This document shows, piece after piece, positions 1-11,789 of a stretch of DNA of 64,000 nt (its first letter is position 1; every line of letters begins with the position of its first letter). Origin of the DNA: Carpediemonas membranifera (Eukaryota; Fornicata); assembly GCA_019828565.1 (NCBI GenBank), contig JAHDYR010000062.1, forward strand, positions 186,001 to 250,000. Direction: 5' to 3'. A program made the position numbers and the translations under genes. Under the pieces are notes generated by a model. The model did no database searches. It saw nothing but the letters and a program-made list of their open reading frames with translations, and was not told the origin of the DNA.

Positions 1-221
1 ACCGGTCTCGGTGACCCTTGTCAGGCCAACCTTGTTACCACCTGGTGACCTTCCATTCTTCGGGCGGGGTACTTGGGAGGGGGACGATATGACGTGACCC
101 CCCCTTTGGCTGCCGCTACAGCCTACCGGCAGTGCATTTCAGCTAATGCCGGGCCCTGGAGTGGGAGCCAGGGCTTGTGAATTATAAAGAAAATGTTGCT
201 TGTTCCTTGAAGAATACTGCT
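1..221 (-). other. ORF1-ORF2 spacer of LINE-A copy 1, with hairpin
   Basis: Non-coding spacer downstream of the ORF1 stop. It holds a 7-bp inverted repeat, gccctgg...ccagggc, at 153-174, conserved in copies 2 and 3. The ORF2 start lies beyond the window edge. Confidence 0.6.
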
Positions 222-3200
222 TTACCATGTCCTTACTCCTCCTCCGTGGACTCCCCACTGCCGCTGCAGCTGTCCTCGGCCTGACTCACTTGCTGTCCTT
301 GTAGACTCTGCATTACCGTGATGAACTGGGTCATCAGGTCCATGGAGTGAGATCTGCTTGGCCTTCTTAGCCTTCTTGTGCTTGTGCCGGGGGGATCGTG
401 GGCTTCTCCTTGCTGGGCTTAGTCGCGACGCCGGAGAGCACCAACCTTCCGTGGCCTTGCTCTTGCATGAGTCGGGCAGCCTTGAGCGCTGAGATCTCTT
501 GTTGCGCCTCTGCCAGCTGCTTTCGGAGCCGCAGCTTCTCCGAGTCCATGCCGGTTGCCTGTCTGCTTCCAGACTCCCAGTCCATGTCCTCTTCGTGCCT
601 GCTTCTCTTTCCGCTGTCCGAGTCCATGATCCTACTCGTGCTGCCCTCCTTGCGCTTGAGCGTCGTGGAGGAAGAGTGATCCTTGCTGTTGTCCATGCCT
701 CCCTCTGAGCCTCTACCGGCCCAGGTGTTCCCGCTGAACGAGCCTCTCATCTGCGTTCCCGTGTTGTCCTGTCTCTCCCTGTCGTCTCCTCCGTGGTTGC
801 GATCCGAGGTCCTGTTCATGTTACCAGCTCTGTCGCCGGTTCTGTCGTCAGCTCTGACACCAGCTCTACCGCCGGCTCCGTGTCCTACCCTTCTGTCCTC
901 TTCCCTGTCTCCATGCTGGTCGTGATGTCCTTGATCCGCGTCCTGGCCGAAGTGCCTGCCCACCATCCTGGTGCTAATCCGCCTCGCCTTTTCCTCCAGG
1001 CCGTTGTCCGAAGAACCTACTTTGGTATGGCTGTTCCGGACTTTCCGTCGATGGTGGGGACATACGTGATGCCTGGGACATTGACTGTGTTGGCTCTGGG
1101 CTCGTCCGGGATAGCTGCCGAGACTAGTCTGGCCCCTTCCTTGCGCATGCGGCTTAGGATGGTCCCAGCCTCGCTGACCCTGACCATGCCCCCAGTCTCT
1201 CGGGATGAAGCTCGCCCCTAGGGTGATCCTACCCCTGTTCCTGGGGGGCCTTGACGTTGACTATGACCTTCTCATAGTCCCTGAGGCTCTCTGCTAGGTC
1301 GTCGCAGCCCCAGACTCCTTGATGAGCCGTAGCCTCCTTCGAGGGCCACCACTCGTATAGCATGGCCATGGTTATGATGTCCTCCTCCCTTGCTGCCCCT
1401 AGGCCCTTCCTGACGCGTACCATGCGGAGCTGGTTTAGCCGTGGCTCTTTCCATGATGGTCCATAGCGGGCTTCTCTCCAGTACACCTTCGTTGTCCATG
1501 ATTGTGAGGGGGGCCGGTAAGATGCCCTTCATGCCCAACAGAACCTCCCCGAACCCGAAGCCGATGCCGAAGCGGTGTCCGTTGTCCGGGACTACGAGGG
1601 ATCCTGTCGCCGACTTCCCTGCTGACGTCCCTTGCGTCCCCGATCGGGTACGTGCCGAAGATCTCAAAGGTGTCCCTCCTTGTCGCGAATTCCGGGCCTC
1701 CCATGATATCCATGCCCGGCTCCGCCTTCCCGACTGCTTCCATGGTCTTGTCGAGTGCCTTACCCATGTAGTGGTAGACGTCTGGGGTGCTCATCCTCTC
1801 CTTGCATGGGGCCCTGATCCTGGCTGTGAAGACTACTGTATCCGCCAACCCACAGTGGTAGCAACCCGCGGTGTGTCTGTGGTACGGACAGACTCCCTTG
1901 GGCTCGCTCCTGTTCTGCCATCCATTTGACCATGTTGTTGCTGCTTCCGGGTAGTTGGCCTTGTCGAGGTTGTCCCTGAGGTTTTGGCCAGCCTCCTCCT
2001 TGCCGTTGTTCTCCAGGATCTCTGGTAGCTTCTTCTCGTCCACCAGCCTAGCTTGGAAGAATTCCCTGGTTCCTTGCTCCAGTCCATTTGTGGGGTTCGT
2101 GAGGAGGAAGCTTTCCATCTCCACCCCTTTGCATACATGATTATCTTCCAACCCTCCGACCTTTCGATCCTTGCCAGCTGAGCCGCCAGGCGGTTGGCCC
2201 CAGTCCCTGAAAGTATGTATGTGCTTCTCATACTCGATCGGCGGCCGCCCCGTCCCGACCTCCACGAAGGTGGCCGGCGGCAGCCTTCGTCACTACCCAT
2301 GCCGTGTACCTCGCTTGGTCCATGCTTGCTGCCGGTATGTCCTGGTAATACAGGCCATGCCCGTGTCCAAGAATGTCCCCAGTGCTGAGGTCAAAGAGTA
2401 CGATCCCGCCCTCAACCGGGATGGCGGGGATCCCTACCTTCTTGACGCCAGGGTCTGCGCACTCGAAGTCGATGGCTCCGATCACCAGTCGTTTCTCCTT
2501 GTCCTTTCTAGGCATCCTCGGCGGCTGGCTGCTGACCTTGTTTGAGTCGACCTCCTCGTCCTGGTCGATCTTGCCTTGGTTGGCCCCGACCATGTCCTTG
2601 TTCACTTCCAGGAGGCTGTCGTCGAGGCTTCTTCTGCCGGGCATGGTGGCCTGCTGGCGTCGTTCCTCCTTGTCCTTGACATGTTGCTCCTCGTCTCCGT
2701 CGATGACCGTGCTAGCGGACGACCTGTCCAGATCGGCATGTTCGTCCCTATTGCTGCGGACCGAGGTGGCCTTGAGCACTTCCAGCCTCACCTTCCGGAA
2801 CGGCGGCTCGTTGCTAAGGGGGTCTCCTCCCCTTCGCCCAGGATATTGGTTCTGCCCTTCAGGTAGATCCCTGACTTGTTCCATGCTGCCTGCCATATGG
2901 CCGGGGCCTCCGGTGCCTGAAGCCTGAGGGATGTCCCTAGCCTCCTCCATGAAGCGGCTGATGGACCATGCTGACGTGTCGCTTAGCTCTAGGATGACCC
3001 TGTACTTGCCGTCCTCTTGCTCGTAGGCCACTCTGGTGACCGGGCCTTGGTTTTGCCGGATCCCATACCTTGTCGTAAGGCACGCCTTCTACGGCCTCGT
3101 CTCCATGAGCCCCTGATACCAGTATGAACGACCCTTCGGCCTTCTTGACGCTGTCCCTGTCTACATCCCATTCGATGGGCCCATCTTCCCTTCGGCTTGA

Positions 3201-3778
3201 GGATCGCCGTCTCGATGTCCTTCTCAGATGGCCATCTTGCCATGCCAGTGAAGCCCGCTTTCAGCGTCTTGGGCTCCAGTGCCTGTGCCATGTCCTTTGC
3301 TTCCTCGTCTCTGGGGTTGAGCGCCTCTGTGAGCATGTAGAAAAGGTCGCGGAGGCCGTGGATGCCGCATGGGTTCCTGAGGATGATGTCCTTGTTGTCA
3401 GTGACGCCGGTTGCGAAGAGGATGCGTCTGGCGTTCATGATTACTTCCTTGCGTCCTTTGGAGTTCGCATTGAGCGACTTTCCTGTAAACTTGCCTGTTC
3501 TGCGAAGAAGTAGAGTCCTTGAATCGTTCCTTTCAGCGAGGAAGCTGTCCAGTAGTTCCCTGATGTCCTCCCACTGCTTCTGCGTGGAATCCCTGATCCT
3601 TGTCGGTATTTCTACCTGCATTGTTGAGTGCAAAAATTTCTCCCCTTTTCCTGGTCCATAAACTGGGTCGGAATTTTTTTGGGTCCGAAAGTCGGGCCAC
3701 ATGTACATATCCGGGTGAGGTCTCCGTCCAGGCCTTCCAGTTTCTCCCATTGTCCATGCTCCGTACTATATAGGCCAT
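222..3778 (-). pseudogene. LINE-A ORF1 protein, copy 1 (frameshifted)
   Basis: About 1,185 codons, read from ATG at 3,778 (MAYIVRSMDNG) to TAA at 222-224. The start was chosen because in copy 2 the frame runs uninterrupted from this Met. Visible order: an N-terminal region with no recognised fold; a charged low-complexity stretch (about residues 330-420); a DEDDh/Maelstrom-like domain (about 436-646, separate entry); a region containing FGIGFGFGEVLLGMKG; an Arg/Gly/Asp-rich segment (about 960-1,005); a coiled-coil stretch (about 1,074-1,106); and a Lys-rich C-terminus containing KKAKKAKQ. The role is presumably RNA binding and RNP formation, as for other LINE ORF1 proteins (inference). The frame is broken several times, for example by seven T at 3,674-3,680 where copies 2 and 3 have five. 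Sequencing error and real decay cannot be told apart here. Confidence 0.75.
1840..2473 (-). other. DEDDh exonuclease / Maelstrom-like domain in ORF1, copy 1
   Basis: Seen: IDFE at 2,462-2,473 (Asp codon 2,468-2,470), then EGGIVLFDLSTGDILGHG, later KGVEMESFLL, and finally CPYHRHTAGCYHCGLAD ending at 1,840. Known: DnaQ-type DEDDh exonucleases have D-x-E (Exo I) and H-x4-D (Exo III), and HCGLAD fits the latter. Maelstrom (MAEL) domains share that fold and carry a Glu-Cys-His-Cys zinc set with the pattern C-x2-H...H-C-x-L. Inference: this domain has both sets, as described for some protist MAEL domains. The Exo II Asp is uncertain; a Glu sits near it. A shift separates the two halves in this copy. 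Confidence 0.5.
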
Positions 3779-4229
3779 TCTTTCAAAAAGGCGCGGTCCT
3801 AAAAAAATGCGTCGCCCTTTTTCTGAGTAGCGGGGCCTTTCTGTGTAGTTGTTGTTGCTTTGTTCGTAGTCTCCTTTTTAGCCTCTATCGACGGCCCCTG
3901 TTTCCCTTTTTGTGCTGCCCTTCCTTCCTTGTGGTCTTGACAAAACCATGTAGCCGCCGGTGCTAGCACTGGCCCTCGACGGTTGTTTTCCTTTTCCTTG
4001 TAAACATACGTTCCATGAAGACACTTTGATTCCTTGGTATGGGCGTGGAGCTCCCACTCGCGCCCAGCGGTATGCCCTGATAGCAACCCTTGAATGTTCA
4101 GACAGGAGGCCAAGGCCGCTCCTTCTGAGCTCCATGGGGCACTGCCCTATCCATATAGGCCAGGCCTGTTGGTCCTTGTCCATCCATGATCGAAGTGTTT
4201 CCACTTTGCTGAAATCATTGGTGAACTGA
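3779..4229 (-). other. 5' leader of LINE-A copy 1
   Basis: About 450 bp between the satellite junction and the ORF1 Met. It contains an upstream open stretch encoding a Lys/Thr/Gln-rich peptide (ETTNKATTTTQKGP). That stretch has a faint protein-level counterpart upstream of ORF1 in family B, so ORF1 may start earlier or a short leader ORF may exist. No promoter motif was identified. Confidence 0.45.
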
Positions 4230-7200
4230 CCCCCAAATGGCGAGTCGGACGCGAACGGGCAGCGCGCTCCTGGAATCAGCAGAGCGATACTCACTCCACG
4301 TATTCCGGTAGCGCGCGGTCCGGCGCCCTCCGCCCGCCTCGATGCTCGGCCGACCCAACTCGACCCTCGTCTGGATGCGACAGAGCAGGCGATTCCGGCC
4401 GAGCTCTGGAGATGAATAGTAGATGCATATGGTGCGTTTACTGACAGTGCGCTGCGTGCGTGCAGCGTGAGTGTGGGGTGTTCATTCAGAGTCGAGATGT
4501 GACTCGACTCCCAAAACGATGAGTCGGACGCGAACGGGCAGCGCGCTCCTGGAATCAGCAGAGCGATACTCACTCCACGTATTCCGGTAGCGCGCGGTCC
4601 GGCGCCCTCCGCCCGCCTCGATGCTCGGCCGACCCAACTCGACCCTCGTCTGGATGCGACAGAGCAGGCGATTCCGGCCGAGCTCTGGATCTGAATAGTA
4701 GATGCATATGGTGCGTTTACTGACAGTGCGCTGCGTGCGTGCAGCGTGAGTGTGGGAGTGTTCATTCAGAGTCGAGATGTGACTCGACTCCCAAAAACGA
4801 TGAGTCGGACGCGAACGGGCAGCGCGCTCCTGGAATCAGCAGAGCGATACTCACTCCACGTAGTCCGGTAGCGCGCGGTCCGGCGCCCTCCGCCCGCCTC
4901 GATGCTCGGCCGACCCAACTCGACCCTCGTCTGGATGCGACAGAGCAGGCGATTCCGGCCGAGCTCTGGATCTGAATAGTAGATGCATATGGTGCGTTTT
5001 ACTGACAGTGCGCTGCGTGCGTGCAGCGTGAGTGTGGGGTGTTCATTCAGAGTCGAGATGTGACTCGACCCCCAAATGGCGAGTCGGACGCGAACGGGCA
5101 GCGCGCTCCTGGAATCAGCAGAGCGATACTCACTCCACGTATTCCGGTAGCGCGCGGTCCGGCGCCCTCCGCCCGCCTCGATGCTCGGCCGACCCAACTC
5201 GACCCTCGTCTGGATGCGACAGAGCAGGCGACTCCGGCCGAGCTCTGGATCTGAATAGTAGACACATGCATGGTGCGTTTACTGACAGTGCGCTGCGTGC
5301 GTGCAGCGTGAGTGTGGGGTGTTCATTCAGAGTCGAGATGTGACTTGACCCCCAAATGGCGAGTCGGACGCGAACGGGCAGCGCGCTCCTGGAATCAGCA
5401 GAGCGATACTCACTCCACGTATTCCGGTAGCGCGCGGTCCGGCGCCCTCCGCCCGCCTCGATGCTCGGCCGACCCAACTCGACCCTCGTCTGGATGCGAC
5501 AGAGCAGGCGATTCCGGCCGAGCTCTGGATCTGAATAGTAGATGCATATGGTGCGTTTACTGACAGTGCGCTGCGTGCGTGCAGCGTGAGTGTGGGGTGT
5601 TCATTCAGAGTCGAGATGTGACTCGACTCCCAAAACGATGAGTCGGACGCGAACGGGCAGCGCGCTCCTGGAATCAGCAGAGCGATACTCACTCCACGTA
5701 GTCCGGTAGCGCGCGGTCCGGCGCCCTCCGCCCGCCTCGATGCTCGGCCGACCCAACTCGACCCTCGTCTGGATGCGACAGAGCAGGCGATTCCGGCCGA
5801 GCTCTGGATCTGAATAGTAGATGCATATGGTGCGTTTACTGACAGTGCGCTGCGTGCGTGCAGCGTGAGTGTGGGGTGTTCATTCAGAGTCGAGATGTGA
5901 CTCGACTCCCCAAAATGTAATGAGTCGGACGCGAACGGGCAGCGCGCTCCTGGAATCAGCAGAGCGATACTCACTCCACGTATTCCGGTAGCGCGCGGTC
6001 CGGCGCCCTCCGCCCGCCTCGATGCTCGGCCGACCCAACTCGACCCTCGTCTGGATGCGACAGAGCAGGCGACTCCAGCCGAGCTCTGGAGATGAATAGT
6101 AGATGCATATGGTGCGTTTACTGACAGTGCGCTGCGTGCGTGCAGCGTGAGTGTGGGGTGTTCATTCAGAGTCGAGATGTGACTCGACTCCCAAAACGAT
6201 GAGTCGGACGCGAACGGGCAGCGCGCTCCTGGAATCAGCAGAGCGATACTCACTCCACGTAGTCCGGTAGCGCGCGGTCCGGCGCCCTCCGCCCGCCTCG
6301 ATGCTCGGCCGACCCAACTCGACCCTCGTCTGGATGCGACAGAGCAGGCGATTCCGGCCGAGCTCTGGATCTGAATAGTAGATGCATATGGTGCGTTTAC
6401 TGACAGTGCGCTGCGTGCGTGCAGCGTGAGTGTGGGGTGTTCATTCAGAGTCGAGATGTGACTCGACTCCCCAAATAACGAGAGTCGGACGCGAACGGGC
6501 AGCGCGCTCCTGGAATCAGCAGAGCGATACTCACTCCACGTATTCCGGTAGCGCGCGGTCCGGCGCCCTCCGCCCGCCTCGATGCTCGGCCGACCCAACT
6601 CGACCCTCGTCTGGATGCGACAGGCAGGCGATTCCGGCCGAGCTCTGGAGATGAATAGTAGATGCATATGGTGCGTTTACTGACAGTGCGCTGCGTGCGT
6701 GCAGCGTGAGTGTGGGGTGTTCATTCAGAGTCGAGATGTGACTCGACCCCCAAAATGACGAGTCGGACGCGAACGGGCAGCGCGCTCCTGGAATCAGCAG
6801 AGCGATATTCACTCCACGTAGTCCGGTAGCGCGCGGTCCGGCGCCCTCCGCCCGCCTCGATGCTCGGCCGACCCAACTCGACCCTCGTCTGGATGCGACA
6901 GAGCAGGCGACTCCGGCCGAGCTCTGGAGATCTGAATAGTAGATGCATATGGTGCGTTTACTGACAGTGCGCTGCGTGCGTGCAGCGTGAGTGTGGGGTG
7001 TTCATTCAGAGTCGAGATGTGACTCGACTCCCCAAATGGCGAGTCGGACGCGAACGGGCAGCGCGCTCCTGGAATCAGCAGAGCGATACTCACTCCACGT
7101 ATTCCGGTAGCGCGCGGTCCGGCGCCCTCCGCCCGCCTCGATGCTCGGCCGACCCAACTCGACCCTCGTCTGGATGCGACAGAGCAGGCGATTCCGGCCG

Positions 7201-10118
7201 AGCTCTGGATCTGAATAGTAGATGCATATGGTGCGTTTACTGACAGTGCGCTGCGTGCGTGCAGCGTGAGTGTGGGGTGTTCATTCAGAGTCGAGATGTG
7301 ACTCGACTCCCCAGAATGGTGAGTCGGACGCGAACGGGCAGCGCGCTCCTGGAATCAGCAGAGCGATACTCACTCCACGTAGTCCGGTAGCGCGCGGTCC
7401 GGCGCCCTCCGCCCGCCTCGATGCTCGGCCGACCCAACTCGACCCTCGTCTGGATGCGACAGAGCAGGCGACTCCGGCCGAGCTCTGGAGATGAATAGTA
7501 GATGCATATGGTGCGTTTACTGACAGTGCGCTGCGTGCGTGCAGCGTGAGTGTGGGGTGTTCATTCAGAGTCGAGATGTGACTCGACTCCCCAAAAACGA
7601 TGAGTCGGACGCGAACGGGCAGCGCGCTCCTGGAATCAGCAGAGCGATACTCACTCCACGTAGTCCGGTAGCGCGCGGTCCGGCGCCCTCCGCCCGCCTC
7701 GATGCTCGGCCGACCCAACTCGACCCTCGTCTGGATGCGACAGAGCAGGCGACTCCAGCCGAGCTCTGGATCTGAATAGTAGATGCATATGGTGCGTTTA
7801 CTGACAGTGCGCTGCGTGCGTGCAGCGTGAGTGTGGGGTGTTCATTCAGAGTCGAGATGTGACTCGACTCCCAGAACGATGAGTCGGACGCGAACGGGCA
7901 GCGCGCTCCTGGAATCAGCAGAGCGATACTCACTCCACGTAGTCCGGTAGCGCGCGGTCCGGCGCCCTCCGCCCGCCTCGATGCTCGGCCGACCCAACTC
8001 GACCCTCGTCTGGATGCGACAGAGCAGGCGATTCCGGCCGAGCTCTGGATCTGAATAGTAGATGCATATGGTGCGTTTACTGACAGTGCGCTGCGTGCGT
8101 GCAGCGTGAGTGTGGGGTGTTCATTCAGAGTCGAGATGTGACTCGACTCCCCAAAATGGCGAGTCGGACGCGAACGGGCAGCGCGCTCCTGGAATCAGCA
8201 GAGCGATACTCACTCCACGTATTCCGGTAGCGCGCGGTCCGGCGCCCTCCGCCCGCCTCGATGCTCGGCCGACCCAACTCGACCCTCGTCTGGATGCGAC
8301 AGAGCAGGCGACTCCGGCCGAGCTCTGGATCTGAATAGTAGATGCATACATGGTGCGTTTACTGACAGTGCGCTGCGTGCGTGCAGCGTGAGTGTGGGGT
8401 GTTCATTCAGAGTCGAGATGTGACTCGACTCCCCAAAAACGATGAGTCGGACGCGAACGGGCAGCGCGCTCCTGGAATCAGCAGAGCGATACTCACTCCA
8501 CGTATTCCGGTAGCGCGCGGTCCGGCGCCCTCCGCCCGCCTCGATGCTCGGCCGACCCAACTCGACCCTCGTCTGGATGCGACAGAGCAGGCGACTCCAG
8601 CCGAGCTCTGGAGATGAATAGTAGATGCATATGGTGCGTTTACTGACAGTGCGCTGCGTGCGTGCAGCGTGAGTGTGGGGTGTTCATTCAGAGTCGAGAT
8701 GTGACTCGACTCCCAAAAACGATGAGTCGGACGCGAACGGGCAGCGCGCTCCTGGAATCAGCAGAGCGATACTCACTCCACGTAGTCCGGTAGCGCGCGG
8801 TCCGGCGCCCTCCGCCCGCCTCGATGCTCGGCCGACCCAACTCGACCCTCGTCTGGATGCGACAGAGCAGGCGATTCCGGCCGAGCTCTGGATCTGAATA
8901 GTAGATGCATATGGTGCGTTTACTGACAGTGCGCTGCGTGCGTGCAGCGTGAGTGTGGGGTGTTCATTCAGAGTCGAGATGTGACTCGACCCCCAAATGG
9001 CGAGTCGGACGCGAACGGGCAGCGCGCTCCTGGAATCAGCAGAGCGATACTCACTCCACGTATTCCGGTAGCGCGCGGTCCGGCGCCCTCCGCCCGCCTC
9101 GATGCTCGGCCGACCCAACTCGACCCTCGTCTGGATGCGACAGAGCAGGCGACTCCGGCCGAGCTCTGGATCTGAATAGTAGACATACATGGTGCGTTTA
9201 CTGACAGTGCGCTGCGTGCGTGCAGCGTGAGTGTGGGTGTGTTCATTCAGAGTCGAGATGTGACTCGACCCCCAAATGGCGAGTCGGACGCGAGATCGGG
9301 CAGCGCGCTCCTGGAATCAGCAGAGCGATACTCACTCCACGTATTCCGGTAGCGCGCGGTCCGGCGCCCTCCGCCCGCCTCGATGCTCGGCCGACCCAAC
9401 TCGACCCTCGTCTGGATGCGACAGAGCAGGCGACTCCAGCCGAGCTCTGGAGATGAATAGTAGATGCATATGGTGCGTTTACTGACAGTGCGCTGCGTGC
9501 GTGCAGCGTGAGTGTGGGGTGTTCATTCAGAGTCGAGATGTGACTCGACTCCCAAAACGATGAGTCGGACGCGAACGGGCAGCGCGCTCCTGGAATCAGC
9601 AGAGCGATACTCACTCCACGTAGTCCGGTAGCGCGCGGTCCGGCGCCCTCCGCCCGCCTCGATGCTCGGCCGACCCAACTCGACCCTCGTCTGGATGCGA
9701 CAGAGCAGGCGATTCCGGCCGAGCTCTGGATCTGAATAGTAGATGCATATGGTGCGTTTACTGACAGTGCGCTGCGTGCGTGCAGCGTGAGTGTGGGGTG
9801 TTCATTCAGAGTCGAGATGTGACTCGACCCCCAAAATGGCGAGTCGGACGCGAACGGGCAGCGCGCTCCTGGAATCAGCAGAGCGATACTCACTCCACGT
9901 ATTCCGGTAGCGCGCGGTCCGGCGCCCTCCGCCCGCCTCGATGCTCGGCCGACCCAACTCGACCCTCGTCTGGATGCGACAGAGCAGGCGACTCCGGCCG
10001 AGCTCTGGATCTGAATAGTAGACATACATGGTGCGTTTACTGACAGTGCGCTGCGTGCGTGCAGCGTGAGTGTGGGGTGTTCATTCAGAGTCGAGATGTG
10101 ACTCGACCCCCAAATGGC

Positions 10119-11788
10119 GAGTCGGACGCGAACGGGCAGCGCGCTCCTGGAATCAGCAGAGCGATACTCACTCCACGTATTCCGGTAGCGCGCGGTCCGG
10201 CGCCCTCCGCCCGCCTCGATGCTCGGCCGACCCAACTCGACCCTCGTCTGGATGCGACAGAGCAGGCGATTCCGGCCGAGCTCTGGATCTGAATAGTAGA
10301 CATACATGGTGCGTTTACTGACAGTGCGCTGCGTGCGTGCAGCGTGAGTGTGGGGTGTTCATTCAGAGTCGAGATGTGACTCAACCCCCAAATGGCGAGT
10401 CGGACGCGAACGGGCAGCGCGCTCCTGGAATCAGCAGAGCGATACTCACTCCACGTATTCCGGTAGCGCGCGGTCCGGCGCCCTCCGCCCGCCTCGATGC
10501 TCGGCCGACCCAACTCGACCCTCGTCTGGATGCGACAGAGCAGGCGATTCCGGCCGAGCTCTGGATCTGAATAGTAGACATACATGGTGCGTTTACTGAC
10601 AGTGCGCTGCGTGCGTGCAGCGTGAGTGTGGGGTGTTCATTCAGAGTCGAGATGTGACTCAACCCCCAAAATGGCGAGTCGGACGCGAACGGGCAGCGCG
10701 CTCCTGGAATCAGCAGAGCGATACTCACTCCACGTATTCCGGTAGCGCGCGGTCCGGCGCCCTCCGCCCGCCTCGATGCTCGGCCGACCCAACTCGACCC
10801 TCGTCTGGATGCGACAGAGCAGGCGACTCCGGCCGAGCTCTGGATCTGAATAGTAGACATACATGGTGCGTTTACTGACAGTGCGCTGCGTGCGTGCAGC
10901 GTGAGTGTGGGGTGTTCATTCAGAGTCGAGATGTGACTCGACCCCCAAATGGCGAGTCGGACGCGAACGGGCAGCGCGCTCCTGGAATCAGCAGAGCGAT
11001 ACTCACTCCACGTATTCCGGTAGCGCGCGGTCCGGCGCCCTCCGCCCGCCTCGATGCTCGGCCGACCCAACTCGACCCTCGTCTGGATGCGACAGAGCAG
11101 GCGATTCCGGCCGAGCTCTGGATCTGAATAGTAGACATACATGGTGCGTTTACTGACAGTGCGCTGCGTGCGTGCAGCGTGAGTGTGGGGTGTTCATTCA
11201 GAGTCGAGATGTGACTCAACCCCCAAATGGCGAGTCGGACGCGAACGGGCAGCGCGCTCCTGGAATCAGCAGAGCGATACTCACTCCACGTATTCCGGTA
11301 GCGCGCGGTCCGGCGCCCTCCGCCCGCCTCGATGCTCGGCCGACCCAACTCGACCCTCGTCTGGATGCGACAGAGCAGGCGATTCCGGCCGAGCTCTGGA
11401 TCTGAATAGTAGACATACATGGTGCGTTTACTGACAGTGCGCTGCGTGCGTGCAGCGTGAGTGTGGGGTGTTCATTCAGAGTCGAGATGTGACTCAACCC
11501 CCAAAATGGCGAGTCGGACGCGAACGGGCAGCGCGCTCCTGGAATCAGCAGAGCGATACTCACTCCACGTATTCCGGTAGCGCGCGGTCCGGCGCCCTCC
11601 GCCCGCCTCGATGCTCGGCCGACCCAACTCGACCCTCGTCTGGATGCGACAGAGCAGGCGACTCCGGCCGAGCTCTGGATCTGAATAGTAGACATACATG
11701 GTGCGTTTACTGACAGTGCGCTGCGTGCGTGCAGCGTGAGTGTGGGGTGTTCATTCAGAGTCGAGATGTGACTCGACCCCCAAAATGG
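10119..11788 (+). repeat. Two copies of an 835-bp three-monomer higher-order repeat
   Basis: Anchors at 10,119/10,397/10,676 are followed by anchors at 10,954/11,232/11,511. Each set is offset by exactly 835 bp, with spacings 278, 279 and 278. The order of variants (gaccccc, caaccccc, caacccccaaaa; gatt, gatt, gact) is the same in both triplets. This is a recent local trimer duplication at the right end of the array. Confidence 0.85.
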
Positions 11789-11789
11789 C
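11777..11789 (+). repeat. Target-site duplication, 3' side of LINE-A copy 2
   Basis: cccccaaaatggc directly precedes the LINE 3' tail. The partner is at 20,500-20,511 (one A shorter) and begins the next satellite monomer. The direct repeat implies a staggered cut inside a monomer. Confidence 0.7.

Larger units (their letters stand above)
1..4229 (-). mobile_element. Family-A LINE, copy 1 (ORF1 half; ORF2 lies outside the window)
   Basis: This is the 5' half of a non-LTR retrotransposon read right to left. It begins at the satellite junction at 4,229/4,230 and is cut by the window start inside the ORF1/ORF2 spacer. It matches copies 2 and 3 base for base over long stretches; position 1 corresponds to about 16,260 in copy 2. 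The right flank is satellite starting cccccaaatggc, the target-site sequence also seen at copy 2. There are no long terminal repeats. Identification rests on copy 2, where ORF1 is followed by an endonuclease/reverse-transcriptase ORF2. Confidence 0.9.
4230..11789 (+). repeat. Satellite array 1, 27 monomers of about 279 bp
   Basis: Tandem head-to-tail monomers of 278-282 bp. Successive gagtcgg anchors fall at 4,242, 4,521, 4,802, 5,081, 5,361 and 5,640. Monomers differ at a few diagnostic sites: the junction (ctcccaaaacgatg or cccccaaatggcg), the site after ccacgta (ttccgg or gtccgg), ggagatg or ggatctg, and atgcatatgg or acatacatgg. The left edge abuts the 5' end of LINE copy 1 and the right edge abuts the 3' end of LINE copy 2. 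Each monomer contains two short inverted repeats, for example 4,450-4,467 and 4,491-4,508. Long open frames on both strands are by-products of GC richness and a period close to a multiple of three. Confidence 0.97.

Noticed and set aside
398-1221. Overlapping plus-strand open frames in LINE copy 1 (also in copies 2 and 3)
   Set aside because: Shadows of ORF1 on the opposite strand, Ser/Leu/Pro-rich.
3766-3778. TATA-like tatata at the ORF1 start
   Set aside because: It is the codons for A-Y-I-V of the conserved ORF1 N-terminus, not a separate promoter element.
5327-6667. 446-codon open frame on the minus strand through several satellite monomers
   Set aside because: It repeats the same peptide per monomer because the period is near a multiple of three and the DNA is GC-rich. 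Other frames and monomers are open in the same way, and indels break it freely.
4230-11789. CRISPR array
   Set aside because: Units are about 279 bp with no alternation of short repeats and unique spacers, and the context is eukaryotic.
4230-11789. CENP-B box or telomere repeat in the satellite
   Set aside because: No match to the CENP-B consensus and no short TTAGGG-like runs were seen.
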